A DNA stretch of 64,000 nucleotides from PALSA-693 sp963729695 (GTDB taxonomy: Bacteria > Actinomycetota > Acidimicrobiia > Acidimicrobiales > Palsa-688): assembly GCA_963729695.1 (NCBI GenBank), contig CAVSOT010000004.1:248001-312000 (forward strand). Direction: 5' to 3'. Position 1 is the first letter of the stretch; each line of letters begins with the position of its first letter. A program made the position numbers and the translations under genes. The notes under the pieces were generated by a model, which searched no databases, was not told the DNA's origin, and saw only the letters and a program-made list of their open reading frames with translations. Positions 53,187 to 63,283 of this stretch are shown here, in pieces.

Positions 53187-55156
53187 TCACCGGATCCGGC
53201 GGCCCATCTCCCGACAGGAGTAGCCGCCGAGCTGCTCCACTTGCAGTTGGAAATCGGGCCGGGCCAAGAGGTCCCACAACGGGGCCAGCAGGTCGATCCT
53301 CCAGCACCGGCGACTCGCAGCACCAGGTCGTAGGGCTCCCAAGCAACGGGAACGAAGTCCAGCCCGAAGGCCTGCGCGGCGGCCCGGATGCCGAGCCCGG
53401 CGTCGGCCCGCCCGGCGGCGACGGCCGCGGCCACCGCCAAGTGGGTGAACTCCTCTCTGGAGTAGCCCGCGATCTGGGCCGGGTCGATGCCCCGCCTGGT
53501 CCAGCTCGAAGTCGAGCAATGCCCGGGTGCCCGCCCCCCGCTGCCGGTTGACGTAGCGGAGGCCGGCACGGGGCAGGTCGTCGATCCCGTTGACGGCGCT
53601 GGGGTTGCCGGGCGCCACCAAGAGCCCCTGCTCCCGATGGACCAGGCGTACCACGGCGATCTCCGGTCCGCCGCCCAGCAGGCGGTTCGACGTACGGCAG
53701 GGTGTACTCACCAGAGGTCGGACTCCAGCAGGTGGGACCCGGCCAGATGGCACAGCCCGTCGCGCACGGCCACCAGCCCGCCGAGGGATCCCACGTTGGA
53801 CGAGGCCAGGCTGATCAGGGGGTCGGCCGCCCGCAAGGTGGAAGCGGCGACGTCGAGGATGAGGTCGTGCGAGCCGATGGCGACGATGGTGCGCCCCACC
53901 TCGCCCAGCCCTCGGAGCAGCTGTACGTCCACCAGCTCACCGGCGTGGTGGCCCTCCTGGCCGGCCGGCACCACCAACAGGCCGTCGGCCCGGACCAGGG
54001 ACGTCAGGACACCCGCTCCCCGGGGCAGCGGGGTGGCCACAACTTCCCCCTCGACCTGGCCGAGCCGGACGCGCACCCAGTCGTCGGTTCCGATCGCCGA
54101 GGCCAGCTTGCGGGCCAGGCGGGCCTTGGTCGTGGCCCGCTCTCGTGGGGCCGCGCCCTCCAGGGAGGCCAGCAGCGGAGCGGCGAAGATGTCGAAGGTG
54201 AGGGCGGCGGAGACCGGGTAACCGGGGGCGCCGAGCACCGGGGTGCCGACCGGGCCGGCACCGCCCCGAGCACCACCGGGTGCCCGGGCCGGACGGCCAC
54301 GCCGTGTACCGCCAGGGTTCCCGCCGCTTCGACCACGCGGGCCGTGTAGTCGTCGCGGCCGGCGCTGGAACCGGCGATCAGGATGACCAGGTCGGCGTCG
54401 ACGCGCGGCCTCGATCAGGGCCTCGGTGATCCGTCCAGGGTCGTCCGCCACGATGCTCGGTCACCCGAGCCTCGCAGCCGACCTCCCGTGCTTGGGCGGC
54501 CAGCATCAGCGAGTTGGTGTCCAGGATCTCGCCCGGTCTTGGGTTCGGTGCCGATGGGGCGGATCTCGTCGCCGGTCGGGATGATCACCACCTTGGGAGG
54601 TCGCCGGACGAGCAACTCGACGGCGCCGGCGGCGGCCGCGGCGGCGACGTCGACCGGGCGGAGGCGGTGGCCTTCGGGCAACAGGAGCTCGTTGGCGCTG
54701 ATGTCCTCGCCGATCGAGCGGACGTGCTGGTAGGGGGCAACCGCCGCTCGCAGTTCCGCCTGGCCGGACGGAGTCAGGTGAACGTGCTCGCGCATCACGA
54801 CGGCGTCGTAGCCGACGGGCATCGGATCGCCGGTGTCCACCACCTCGAAGTCCTCGGGCTCGATCAGCACCGGGTTGGTTTCGGTGGCCCGCACGGTGTC
54901 GGCCGCCCGCACGGCGATGCCGTCCATGGCCGCGGAGTCGAAGGCGGGCGAGGACCGCTCCGCCCACACGGACTCGGCCGTGACCCGGCCGACCGCCGCG
55001 CGCGACGGGTACCCGGACGGCATCGACCCGGGGCGGGACAACCGGCGACCGCGCAGGCGTGGCGCCAGGCGGCCAGGGCCTGGGCCGCGGGGACATCGGA
55101 GATGAACGGGCTGGCGCGCGGTCACCCTCGCCGATACTCCCGGCCCGTCGGTTCAT
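53187..55156 (-). CDS. MoeA fused to a molybdate-binding-like PBP domain (many frame breaks)
   Basis: A ~650-residue protein rebuilt from several frames. Start ATG 55156, overlapping the previous stop (ATGA). N-terminal MoeA: ISDVPAAQALAAWRHACAVA, RVDAVRVPVAR, SSPAFDSAAMDGIAVRA, VVIIPTGDEIRPIG, DTNSLMLAAQAREVG, GTLAVHGVAVRPGHP, TPVLGAPGYPVSAALTFD. C-terminal periplasmic-binding-like domain: REQGLLVAPGNP, LRYVNRQRGAGTRALLDFEL, IAGYSREEFTHLAVAAAVAA, ADAGLGIRAAAQAFGLDFVP. At least eight one-base frame changes lie between 55120 and 53300, but no internal stop disrupts a conserved block. Role: insertion of Mo/W into molybdopterin, perhaps with metal sensing. Confidence 0.8.
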
Positions 55157-56378
55157 CGGTACAGGGTGACCTGGACCGGGCTGCCGCCGTCGAGCCCGGT
55201 GGCCGGCTCGGGCACCACCACGTAGCCGTCCGCCCTGGTCAGCACCGACAACAAGGCCGACGGACCGAACAGCGGCTCGGCCATCCCGTCGCGGAGCGAC
55301 ACCTGCACGACATCCAGCCGGCCGGCCATCGAGGCCACGTCGCGGGCCAACCGGGCCTGGGATGCTCGGCTCGGGGGGCGGCTCCGGGCAGCCGGCCAGA
55401 CGCCACAGGAGGGGGACGCCGACCAGGCGGAACACCACCAGAGCCGACAGCGGGTTGCCCGGCAGGCCGATCAGGGGCACCCCGCCGCATTCCGCCAGCA
55501 GTGTCGGCTTGCCCGGTTTGATGGCCAAACCGTGGCACCAGATCTCTCCCAGGGCGGCCACCGCCCCGGCGGTCTCGTCGCGGGCAGCCGACCGAGGAGC
55601 CAGCCGAGACCACCACCAGGTCGGCGTCGCGTACGGCGTCGGCCAGGGTGGCTTTCAGGGCGCCCGGCTCGTCAGGGCACGATCCCGGCGAAGACGGGGG
55701 TACCTCCAGCGTCGGTCACCAGCCCGGCGAGCGCCGAGGCGGTGGCGTCGCGGACCTGGCCGGCGGACAGCTTCGGAGTAATGGGCGGCACCACTTCGTC
55801 GCCGGTAGAGATGATGGCCACCCTCGGTTTGGCGTGCACCTCGAAGTGGGTGACCCCGGCCGCGGCGAGCAGGCCCAGCTCGGAGGACCGCAACGGACGA
55901 CCTCCGGCGACCAGGACACCTCCCGCCCGGACATCCTCGTCGGCCTGGACCAGGCCGGCTCCCGGGGCGACCGGTCGGGTCACCTCGATGGTTCCGGGCA
56001 TGGTCTCGGCGGTGTACTCCACCATCACCACCGCGTCAGCACCGTCGGGCAGCACGGCTCCCGTCGGTACCGCCACACACCCCCCGGGCGGACGGCCACG
56101 TCCGGTGCGGCCCCCATCCGCACCGCGCCGAGCAAGTCCAGATAGGTCGGAAGGCCCTCGGACGATCCATAGGTGTCTGCGGCCGACACCGCGAAGCCGT
56201 CGACCGTAGAGCGGGGAAAGCCAGGGAGGTCCTCAGGCGGCGACGATGTCGGCCGCGGGGACCCGGTGCAACGCGTCCGGTCAAGCCCACCACCTCGACG
56301 GCGGCTACGCCGGGTGGGCCGGAAGCCGGATAGGGCTTCGGCGACTGTCTTGGCGGTGAAGAACTCTCGTCCGGTCAC
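55153..56378 (-). CDS. moeA: Molybdopterin molybdotransferase MoeA (several frame breaks)
   Basis: ~408 residues rebuilt from about six frame segments. It starts at GTG 56378, overlapping the FdhB stop (GTGA), and ends at TGA 55153. Segments in order: MTGREFFTAKTVAEALSGF, LPGFPRSTVDGFAVSAADTY, VPTGAVLPDGADAVVMVEYT, RVAIISTGDEVVPP, DAGGTPVFAGIVP, VVVSAGSS, IWCHGLAIKPGKPTLLAE, PLIGLPGNPLSALVVF, and the barrel DVVQVSLRDGMAEP. All four MoeA domains are present. It catalyses Mo(W) insertion into adenylylated molybdopterin for the formate dehydrogenase and aldehyde oxidoreductase of this operon. Confidence 0.82.
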
Positions 56379-58147
56379 CGGCTGGGCTGGCCCGGAGTGC
56401 CCCCGGACCGGGGCTGAGGGCGAGCGGCCGTCCCACCCTTGGCCAAGCCGAGCACGCTGACCACTGGCCCCAACGCCACCTGTCCGAGGCCGCAGATCGA
56501 GGTCTTTCGCATCGTCTCCTCGAGTACCAGGATCCGCTCCCGCAGCGGGCCCTCCAGATCGTCAGCTCCCGCGTCCAGGGCCGAGCGCAACAAGGCATGG
56601 GCCTTGGTCGACCCCATCCGGCACGGGACGCATTTACCGCACGACTCGTTGCGGAAGAAACGCAGCACGTTGGTGGATGCGGCCAGCAGGTTGGTGCCTT
56701 CAGCCATGAACGACCATCGCTCCCGAGCCCAGCATGGTGCCGGCCTCGGCCGCGGCGGCGAAATCCAGCCGCAGGTCCAGCTGCTCGGGGCCGATGAAGT
56801 TGGACGACGCCCCGCCGGGCTGAACCGCGCCGAGGGCCGCCCCGTCGCTCACCCCGCCGGCCAGCTCGATCAGCTCGCCTACCGTCGTCCCCATCGGGAC
56901 GCAGTACACATCGGGCCGCTCGACGTGGCCGGAGACCGCAAAGAACTTCCAGCCGACCGACTCGCCGACCCCCTGTTCGGCCCACCACTGCCGCGCCCGC
57001 GCTGGACGATGACGGGAACGTCGGCCAGCGTCTCTACCGAGTTCATCAGGGTGGGCCGACCGTGGAGGCCGTAGGTGCCCGGGATAGGGAGGCTTGTTTC
57101 TGGGCTCGCCCCGATGGCCCTCCATGCACTCCAACAGCGCCGTCTCCTCGCCCAGGATGTAGCCACCGGGAGAGACGAACACCTCGACCTCCAGCCGTCG
57201 CCCGCTCCCGCAGGCGTCAGGACCCACCACGCCTGCCTCTCTGAGGGCTTCGAGCTCAGCCCGAAGCACCTGCTCCTCGGGGCCGTACTCGTGGCGGATG
57301 AACACCCACCCCTTTTCGGCGCCGACCACGACCATCCCCATCAGCAGACCCTCGAGCACCAGGTGCGGTTGGGTGGCCAGGATGACCCGATCCTTGAAGG
57401 TCCCAGGCTCGGACTCATCGGCGTTGCACACGACGTACTTCACCCCACCGGGCTCGGTCGCTTCGCACCAGATCCCACTTCTGCCCGGTCGGGAACCCGG
57501 CACCTCCCATGCCCCGCAGCCCGGACTCCTTAAGGATGGCGACGACGTCGTCAGGGTCGACCTCTCCGGCCAACAGGGCGCGCAGACTGGCATACCGCTC
57601 GGCCATCCCGGTCGCGGCCGGATACGGGTCGTTGGGCCAAGGTGCGGGCCGACGCTCGGCGACCGTCGGTGCCAGATGAGCCCCGACGGCCTGGCGCGCC
57701 GCCTGCACCAACTCGTGGACCTCGACCAGCGGCGCCGAGCGCTCGTTGACCGCTACCGCGGGAGCGGTGTCGCAGCGACCCAGGCAGGACACCTCTACCA
57801 CCTCGACATCGGGGTCGTCGTGGTAGCGCTCGCGCAGATCCTGGATGGCGGCTTCGCCGTCGTGGAGGAAACAGGTGAGGTCGTGACAGGCGTGCACCGA
57901 CACCTTCCACCGGGGGCTCGGTCCGGTAATGAGGGTAGAAGGAAATCAAACCTTCGATCTCGTACCGCGGGCGGCGGGTCTCGCGGGCCAGCACCTCCAA
58001 CTCCTCACGGGGCAACCAACCGCGGCGAGCCTGAATGGCATTGAGGGCTGGGATCAGCGAAGGGCCGGGAAACTTCCCCGCTCGGCCCTCCACACCCGGC
58101 ACGCGCCGGGCTTCGGCCTCGGCCCAGGGCGTGGTCACTTCCGTCAT
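56375..58147 (-). CDS. Formate dehydrogenase beta subunit, NuoE-NuoF fusion (several frame breaks)
   Basis: ~590 residues from ATG 58147 (overlapping FdhA stop as ATGA) to 56375. NuoE-like part: IPALNAIQARRGWLPREELE, YEIEGLISFYPHYRTEPP, then a thioredoxin-fold 2Fe-2S site (CHDLTC...CLGRC). NuoF-like part: GLRGMGGAGFPTGQKWDL (NADH/FMN), VVCNADESEPGTFKDR, FIRHEYGPEEQVL, GGYILGEETALLECMEG, PTLMNSVETLADVPVI, RNESCGKCVPCRMG...SICGLGQ (4Fe-4S). About five frame changes (near 57915, 57470, 57095, 56990 and 56700). It passes electrons between FdhA and NAD. Confidence 0.85.
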
Positions 58148-61100
58148 GGGTGGGGCTCGACAACCGACGCCGGCCCGTCGTACCCGCCGTAGGGGATAGC
58201 CAGCGATTCGACCTGCACAGCGCAGAACTTGAACTCGGGAATTTTGCCGACCGGGTCGATCTCGTCGATCGTGAGCAGGTTGGCGGCGGCCTCCCGGAAG
58301 TGGAAGGGAATGAAGCAATTGCCCAGCTGTTCCCGATGGCTGACCCGAACCAACAGCTCGATGGCGCCGCGACGCGACCGAACCCGAACGGTCTCGCCGT
58401 TGACCACGCCCCGGTCCGCGGCGTCCTTGGGGTGCATGTACACCTCGGCCACCGGCGCGATGGTGTCCAGGGCGAACGAACGCCGGGTCATCGATCCGGT
58501 GTGCCAGTGCTCCAGGAGCCGGCCCGTGTTCAAGACCAGCGGGTAGTCGGCGTCGGGAAGCTCGCGCGCCGGGAGCCATTGCGCCGGGACCAGGTGGGCG
58601 AGACCGTCGTCGGTGTTGAACCGTTCGTCGAACATCACCACTGTCCCGTCACTGTGCTCGGGGTCGGCGTTGGGGTAGAGCTTGCCCGGGCCGCCCAGGT
58701 TGGCGTGCGACAAGTTCTGGTAGGACGGCATGAGGGCGACCATCTCGTCGAACACCTCACTAGGGCCGGAGTAGCTCCAGTCCAGACCGACGCGCTGGGC
58801 GAGGTCCTGGATGATTTCCCAATCCACCCGGGCCTGGCCCGGACAATCCATGACCTTCCGGCCGAGCTGCACCCGCCGATCGGTGTTGGTGTAGGAGCCG
58901 TCCTTCTCCAAGTAGGAGCTGGCCGGCAGGATCACGTCGGCGAACTCCGCCGTCTCGGTCAGGAAGATGTCCTGCACCACCAAGAACTCCAAGGCGGCGA
59001 GGGCCTTGCGGACCTTGTTGATGTTGGGATCGGAAAGGAAGGGATTTTCCCCGAGCATGTACATGCCCCGGACCCCATCCGGCGAGAGCACCGACTTGAT
59101 GATCTCGGTGACCGTCAGACCCCGGTTCGGGTCGAGCGGCGTGCCCCAGGCCTGCTCGAAGTGCTCCCGAGTCGCGGCCTGGTCGACCCCCTGGTAGTCG
59201 GGGTAGAACATCGGGATCAGGCCGGCGTCCGACGCTCCCTGCACGTTGTTCTGGCCGCGCAAGCGGGTGCAGCCCGGTGCCAGGCCGGCCCACGTTGCCC
59301 GTGATGGAGCACAGGGCGATCAGGCAGCGGGCGTTGTCGGTGCCCGTCGTGTGCTGTGAGATGCCCATTCCCCAGTAGACGACTCCCGACCTCGCCTCCC
59401 CCCACGTCTTGGCGACCTCGCGAATCAGGTCGGCATCGACGCCCGTAATCGTCGCAGCCCGCTCCGGCGGGTAGTCGGCCACCGTACGAGCCAGCTCTTC
59501 GTAGTTGGACGTGCGGCTGGCAATGAACTGCTGGTCGATCAGATCCAACCGAATGATCTCGTTCATGATCGAGTTGTAGAACGCCACATCGGTGCCGGGC
59601 TTGAGCTGAACGAACAGGTCGGCGTGCTCGGCCACCGTCGACGCCCGAGGATCGACGTAGATGATCTTGGTGCCCCGCCTGCGGGCTTGCTTGAAAAAGG
59701 AGCTGGCCACCGGGTGGTTGGACGTGGGGTTGGATCCGGCGATGATCACCACCTCGGCGTTGGCCACGTCCCCGTAGGTGGTGGACACTGCGCCCGAGCC
59801 CACTCCCTCGAACAAGGCAGCGACCGATGAGGCGTGGCACAGCCGGGTGCAGTGGTCCACGTTGTTGGTGCCGAATCCGGTGCGGATCAGCTTCTGAAAG
59901 AGGTACGCCTCTTCGTTGGAGCACTTGGCCGAACCGAACCCGGCGATGGCCCCTGGCCCACCGCGGGCGTGGATTTCGGTGAGACGCCGGGCCACCAGAT
60001 CCAACGCTTCCTCCCAGGTGGCTTCGCGGAAGTAGGGAAGGACCTCGTCGTAGTTCACCAGACCGCCGGGTTTGCGGCCCCGGCGCTTGCCATCCCGACT
60101 GCCGGCGTGGTCGGGACCCTGGCCACTGCGATCGTCGGGGGGGCGAGCGTCGGTGGGGTGGGCGTCGGTGGGGCTGGGCGTCGGTGGGGTGGGCGTCGGT
60201 GGGGTGGGCGTCGGTGGGGTGGGCGTCGGTGGGGTGGGCGTCGGTGGGGTGGGCGTCGGTGGGGTGGGCGTCGGTGGGGTGGGCGTCGGTGGGGTGGGCG
60301 TCGGTGGGGTGGGCGTCGGTGGGGTGGGCGTCGGTGGGGTGGGCGTCGGCCTGGCGAGCGTCGGCCTGGCGAGCGCCACCGTCATCGTTGCGATCTCGGC
60401 GACGGCCGTCCCCACCGTCGTACGCGTCGCCCCGGACGTCGGCGGACAACGGGCCCTTCGGATAGGCGGCGTCGACGCGAATCAGCGGAACGGTCAGCCG
60501 CTGCGGCGAGGCGGCGTAGTCCCAGCCGTAACGGCCCTTGACGCACAGCCGGCTTTGAGACCCCGGTTGATCCCGGCCTTCGGCAAAGGCAATAGCCCCC
60601 CGATCCCGATCCACGTAGTAGGTGAGGGCGCAGCCGACCCCGCAGTAAGGGCAGACGCTGTCAACGGCGTCGAGGTCGGCCCGGGGACGAATCGGCACGC
60701 CGTTGATGGGCTTGTTGGTCAACGCGCCAGTGGGGCAGGCCTGGACGCACTCCCCACAGGTGACGCAGGAGCTCGACCCCATGGGATCGTTGAAATCGAA
60801 GGCGATCCTGGTCTGGTATCCCTTTCCCGAGCGGCCGATCACGTCGTTGCCCTGGATATCGTCGCAGGCTCGGACGCAACGATCACAAAGGATGCAGGCG
60901 TCGTGGTCGACATTGATCACCGGGTTGGATGCGTCCGTACCCCGGTCAGATCCGCACGGCAGGTCGGTCGTATCCTGCGACAGATCGAATCGATCAGCCA
61001 GGCTCAGGAGGAGATTGTCGCCGGTGGTCGTCTGTTTTGGGTCAGCGGCGACGGGCGGCTGATCGGAGATCAACAGCTCGGTCAGGGTGGCCCGGGCTCG

Positions 61101-61373
61101 CTCCAGCTCCGGACTGGTGGTGGTCACCTTCATGCCCTCTTCGCACGGCCGGACGCAGGAAGCCGCGAAGGCGCGCCCGCCGGTGTCCACCACGCACATG
61201 CGACAGACACCGACCGGGTCGTAACGCTCGTTGTGGCACAGCACCGGAATGTCGACCCCGGCTCCCTTGGCCGCGGCGTAGATCGTCGTCCCCTCGGGGG
61301 CGGTGACCGGGGTACCGTCGATCTCCAGGGTGACGGTCCGAACGGCAGCGGTCGCTGCAGGCGCGGTGGTCAA
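58144..61373 (-). CDS. NAD-type formate dehydrogenase alpha subunit with NuoG-like N-terminus (two frame breaks)
   Basis: ~1075 residues from TTG 61373 (MTTAPAATAAVRTVTLEIDG) with GGAGAG upstream. N-terminal 2Fe-2S: CHNERYDPVGVCRMCVV; then HDACILCDRCVRAC and SSCVTCGECVQACPTG (4Fe-4S), VCPYCGVGC. A TDAHP-repeat linker follows (60135-60375). Catalytic domain: FREATWEEALDLVARRL, NNVDHCTRLCHASSVAAL (Cys and His at the metal site, so no selenocysteine), GSNPTSNHPVASSF, GTKIIYVDPRAS, SITGNVGRPGTGLHPLRGQN, GENPFLSDPN, TGRLLEHWHTGSMTRRS. Frame changes: one extra base inside repeat unit 60165-60180, one near 59275. Oxidises formate (or reduces CO2). Confidence 0.88.
60135..60375. repeat. 15-bp minisatellite inside fdhA
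   Basis: Sixteen head-to-tail units of TCGGTGGGGTGGGCG type on the plus strand. Eleven (60181-60345) are identical; unit 60150-60164 also matches; 60165-60180 has an extra C (16 bp); 60135-60149, 60346-60360 and 60361-60375 are degenerate edge units. On the coding strand each unit encodes TDAHP. Deleting the extra base keeps the TDAHP frame through to the catalytic domain. Confidence 0.93.
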
Positions 61374-61449
61374 CTTCTCTCCGTCGGTCGTTTGGCCTGA
61401 CCGGGCCGAGCGTACTGCCTTGGCCCGAAACGGCCAGGGTCGCGGTCGG

Positions 61450-63256
61450 TCACAGGTCTAGGAGAAGGTCGTGCAGGTCGGCGGGTTCGGGGCGCCCATC
61501 TGCGTCGAGGCCCCGAACCCGGTAGTACCGGTCGACCATGGCCTGTAGTCGTTCGGCGGTCAGCTTGGCAACCCGGCCCGACTTGAGTGGCACCGGGGTC
61601 TCGAGCAGGCGGGCCGGGAGACGATCGTCGGCAGCCGTCGCTCCTTCCCGGAGATTGAACACTCGCTTGGCCAGCACGATGCGCCGGGCCGTGGCCGCGA
61701 GCTCCTCGGCGTCGACGTCCCACCCCGTGACCGGGGTGAGCAGGGCGGCCCACTCAGTGAACGGGTCGGTAAACACCCCGCGGAGGAACTTGCACAGGAT
61801 CATCGAGTCCATGATTGCCGCCCGGTCCTCGGTGCCGACGGCGGCGACGACGTGGGCGTCACCGCCGTGGAGCCGGTCCACGTCCCCCGACAAGTCGGCC
61901 TCGTAGGCGCCGGAGCGGTTGTGGTCGGCGCCCCGGGCGTTGACCGCCAAACCCAGCGCCATCGACTGGAGGGTGCGCGGCTCGTAGCCAGGCATCTCCA
62001 ATCCCTTGACCTGGGGGGCGAAATCAATCGAGCCCTGCCCGACCACCTCGGCCGCGTGACGGGAACCCCGGGCCAGCAGCTCACCCAGACCCGGATCTCT
62101 GGCTCCGATGGCCTCCAAGGCGCGCAGGAGGGCTTGGCCATCCCCGAAACGCAGCCACGGCTCGTCGATCAAGCCCGCGCTCGGCACATTCCATGGCCCA
62201 GGCGATGGTTCCGCCGGCGGAGATGGTGTCCATGCCCAGTTCGTCGCAGCGGGCGCTGGCCGCCATCACGTGCTCGGGGTCCGAGACTCCGCACAAGGGT
62301 CCGAGGGCGAACACATTCTCGTACTCCATGCGCTGCGTGCCGCCACCTTTGCGGGCATAGATGTGCTCGCAGCCGATCGAGCAGGATGCGCAGCTGTTGC
62401 GGGCCACCTCCCGCATCCCGGCCAACTCTTCGGCGGCCAGTCGGGGTGCCTCTTCGAAGGTGGCGGCGGTGAAGTTGCGGGTGGGCAAGCTGGACACAGC
62501 GTTGAAGGCCAGGAGGTTGGCCAGGGTGCCGAGCTCGCGGTACTTCTGGGTAGCCGGGCCGAAGCTCCGCTCCCGCAGGTCCCGAGCCACGCCCAAAACC
62601 GCCTGTGGGTTGTCCACCGGGCATCGGTTTCCCGCTTTCACCAAGACGCCCTTGAGGTGCTTGGCACCAAGTACCGCGCCCAGACCACCCCGACCGGCGT
62701 GCCGTCCGTCGTGGCTGATCGTGGCGTACCGCACCCCGACTTCTCCGGCCGGGCCGATGGCAGCCGTGCGCCAACCTCGCCCGTATTGCTCCTTTAACGC
62801 TGTCTCGGTCGCGGCGGCAGACAGGCCGCTCAGCTCCGGGCTCGGCTTCAGGTGCACCCCATCGGCGTCAATCAGCAGCACGGACAGTTGGTCCGCCCGG
62901 CCCCGGATCACGATGGCGTCGTTGCCGGTCAGTTTTCCCGAGATCGCGAACTGGCTCGACGCCAGGGCGTCGGTGAGCAACCCGGTCAGCGGGGACTTCG
63001 CCACCACCGCGAACTTGGCGCTCGTGGTGAGGGGAGTACCCACCAGCGGTGAGAACACGAAGGCCAAAGGAGCCGCCGGTCCCAGCGGGTCGATACCCGC
63101 GGGGGCCAGACGGTGCAGCAGCCACGTGCCCAGCCCCACACCGCCGAGGTAGGCCCGCAGCACCCGGTCATCCAGAGGAAGCAGGCGCGTCATCGCCGAG
63201 CTGCCATCGACGTCGACCACCAACGCCCGACCGAAGTACCCACCAGGAGCCATCAC
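61450..63256 (-). CDS. Aldehyde:ferredoxin oxidoreductase, tungsten-type (one frame break)
   Basis: ~600 residues from GTG 63256/ATG 63253. N-terminal pterin-binding domain: GYFGRALVVDVDG, RAYLGGVGLGTWLL, PLVGTPLTTSAKFAVVAKSP. Cluster ligands: ARNSCASCSIGCEHIY (Cys-x2-Cys-x3-Cys) and DSMILCKFL (fourth Cys). EYENVFALGPLCG is the usual pterin contact. Near 62185 one extra C shifts the frame; IDEPWLRFGDGQALLRALEA, then MPGYEPRTLQSMALGLAVN continue to 61450. Oxidises aldehydes to acids with ferredoxin; in this operon it may instead use the NuoEF-like subunit. Confidence 0.87.
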
Positions 63257-63283
63257 CCCCCAAGGTACGACCCGCCGATGCCT

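Noticed and set aside
58144..59304. Plus-strand 384-residue frame opposite fdhA
   Set aside because: Shadow frame; all conserved motifs are on the minus strand.
60135..60375. CRISPR-like regular repeats
   Set aside because: Units are 15 bp and directly adjacent with no spacers, inside a coding gene; no cas genes are nearby.
60072..61400. Plus-strand 442-residue frame rich in VGGVGVG repeats
   Set aside because: It is the shadow of the fdhA minisatellite on the opposite strand; the minus strand carries clear Fe-S and molybdopterin motifs.
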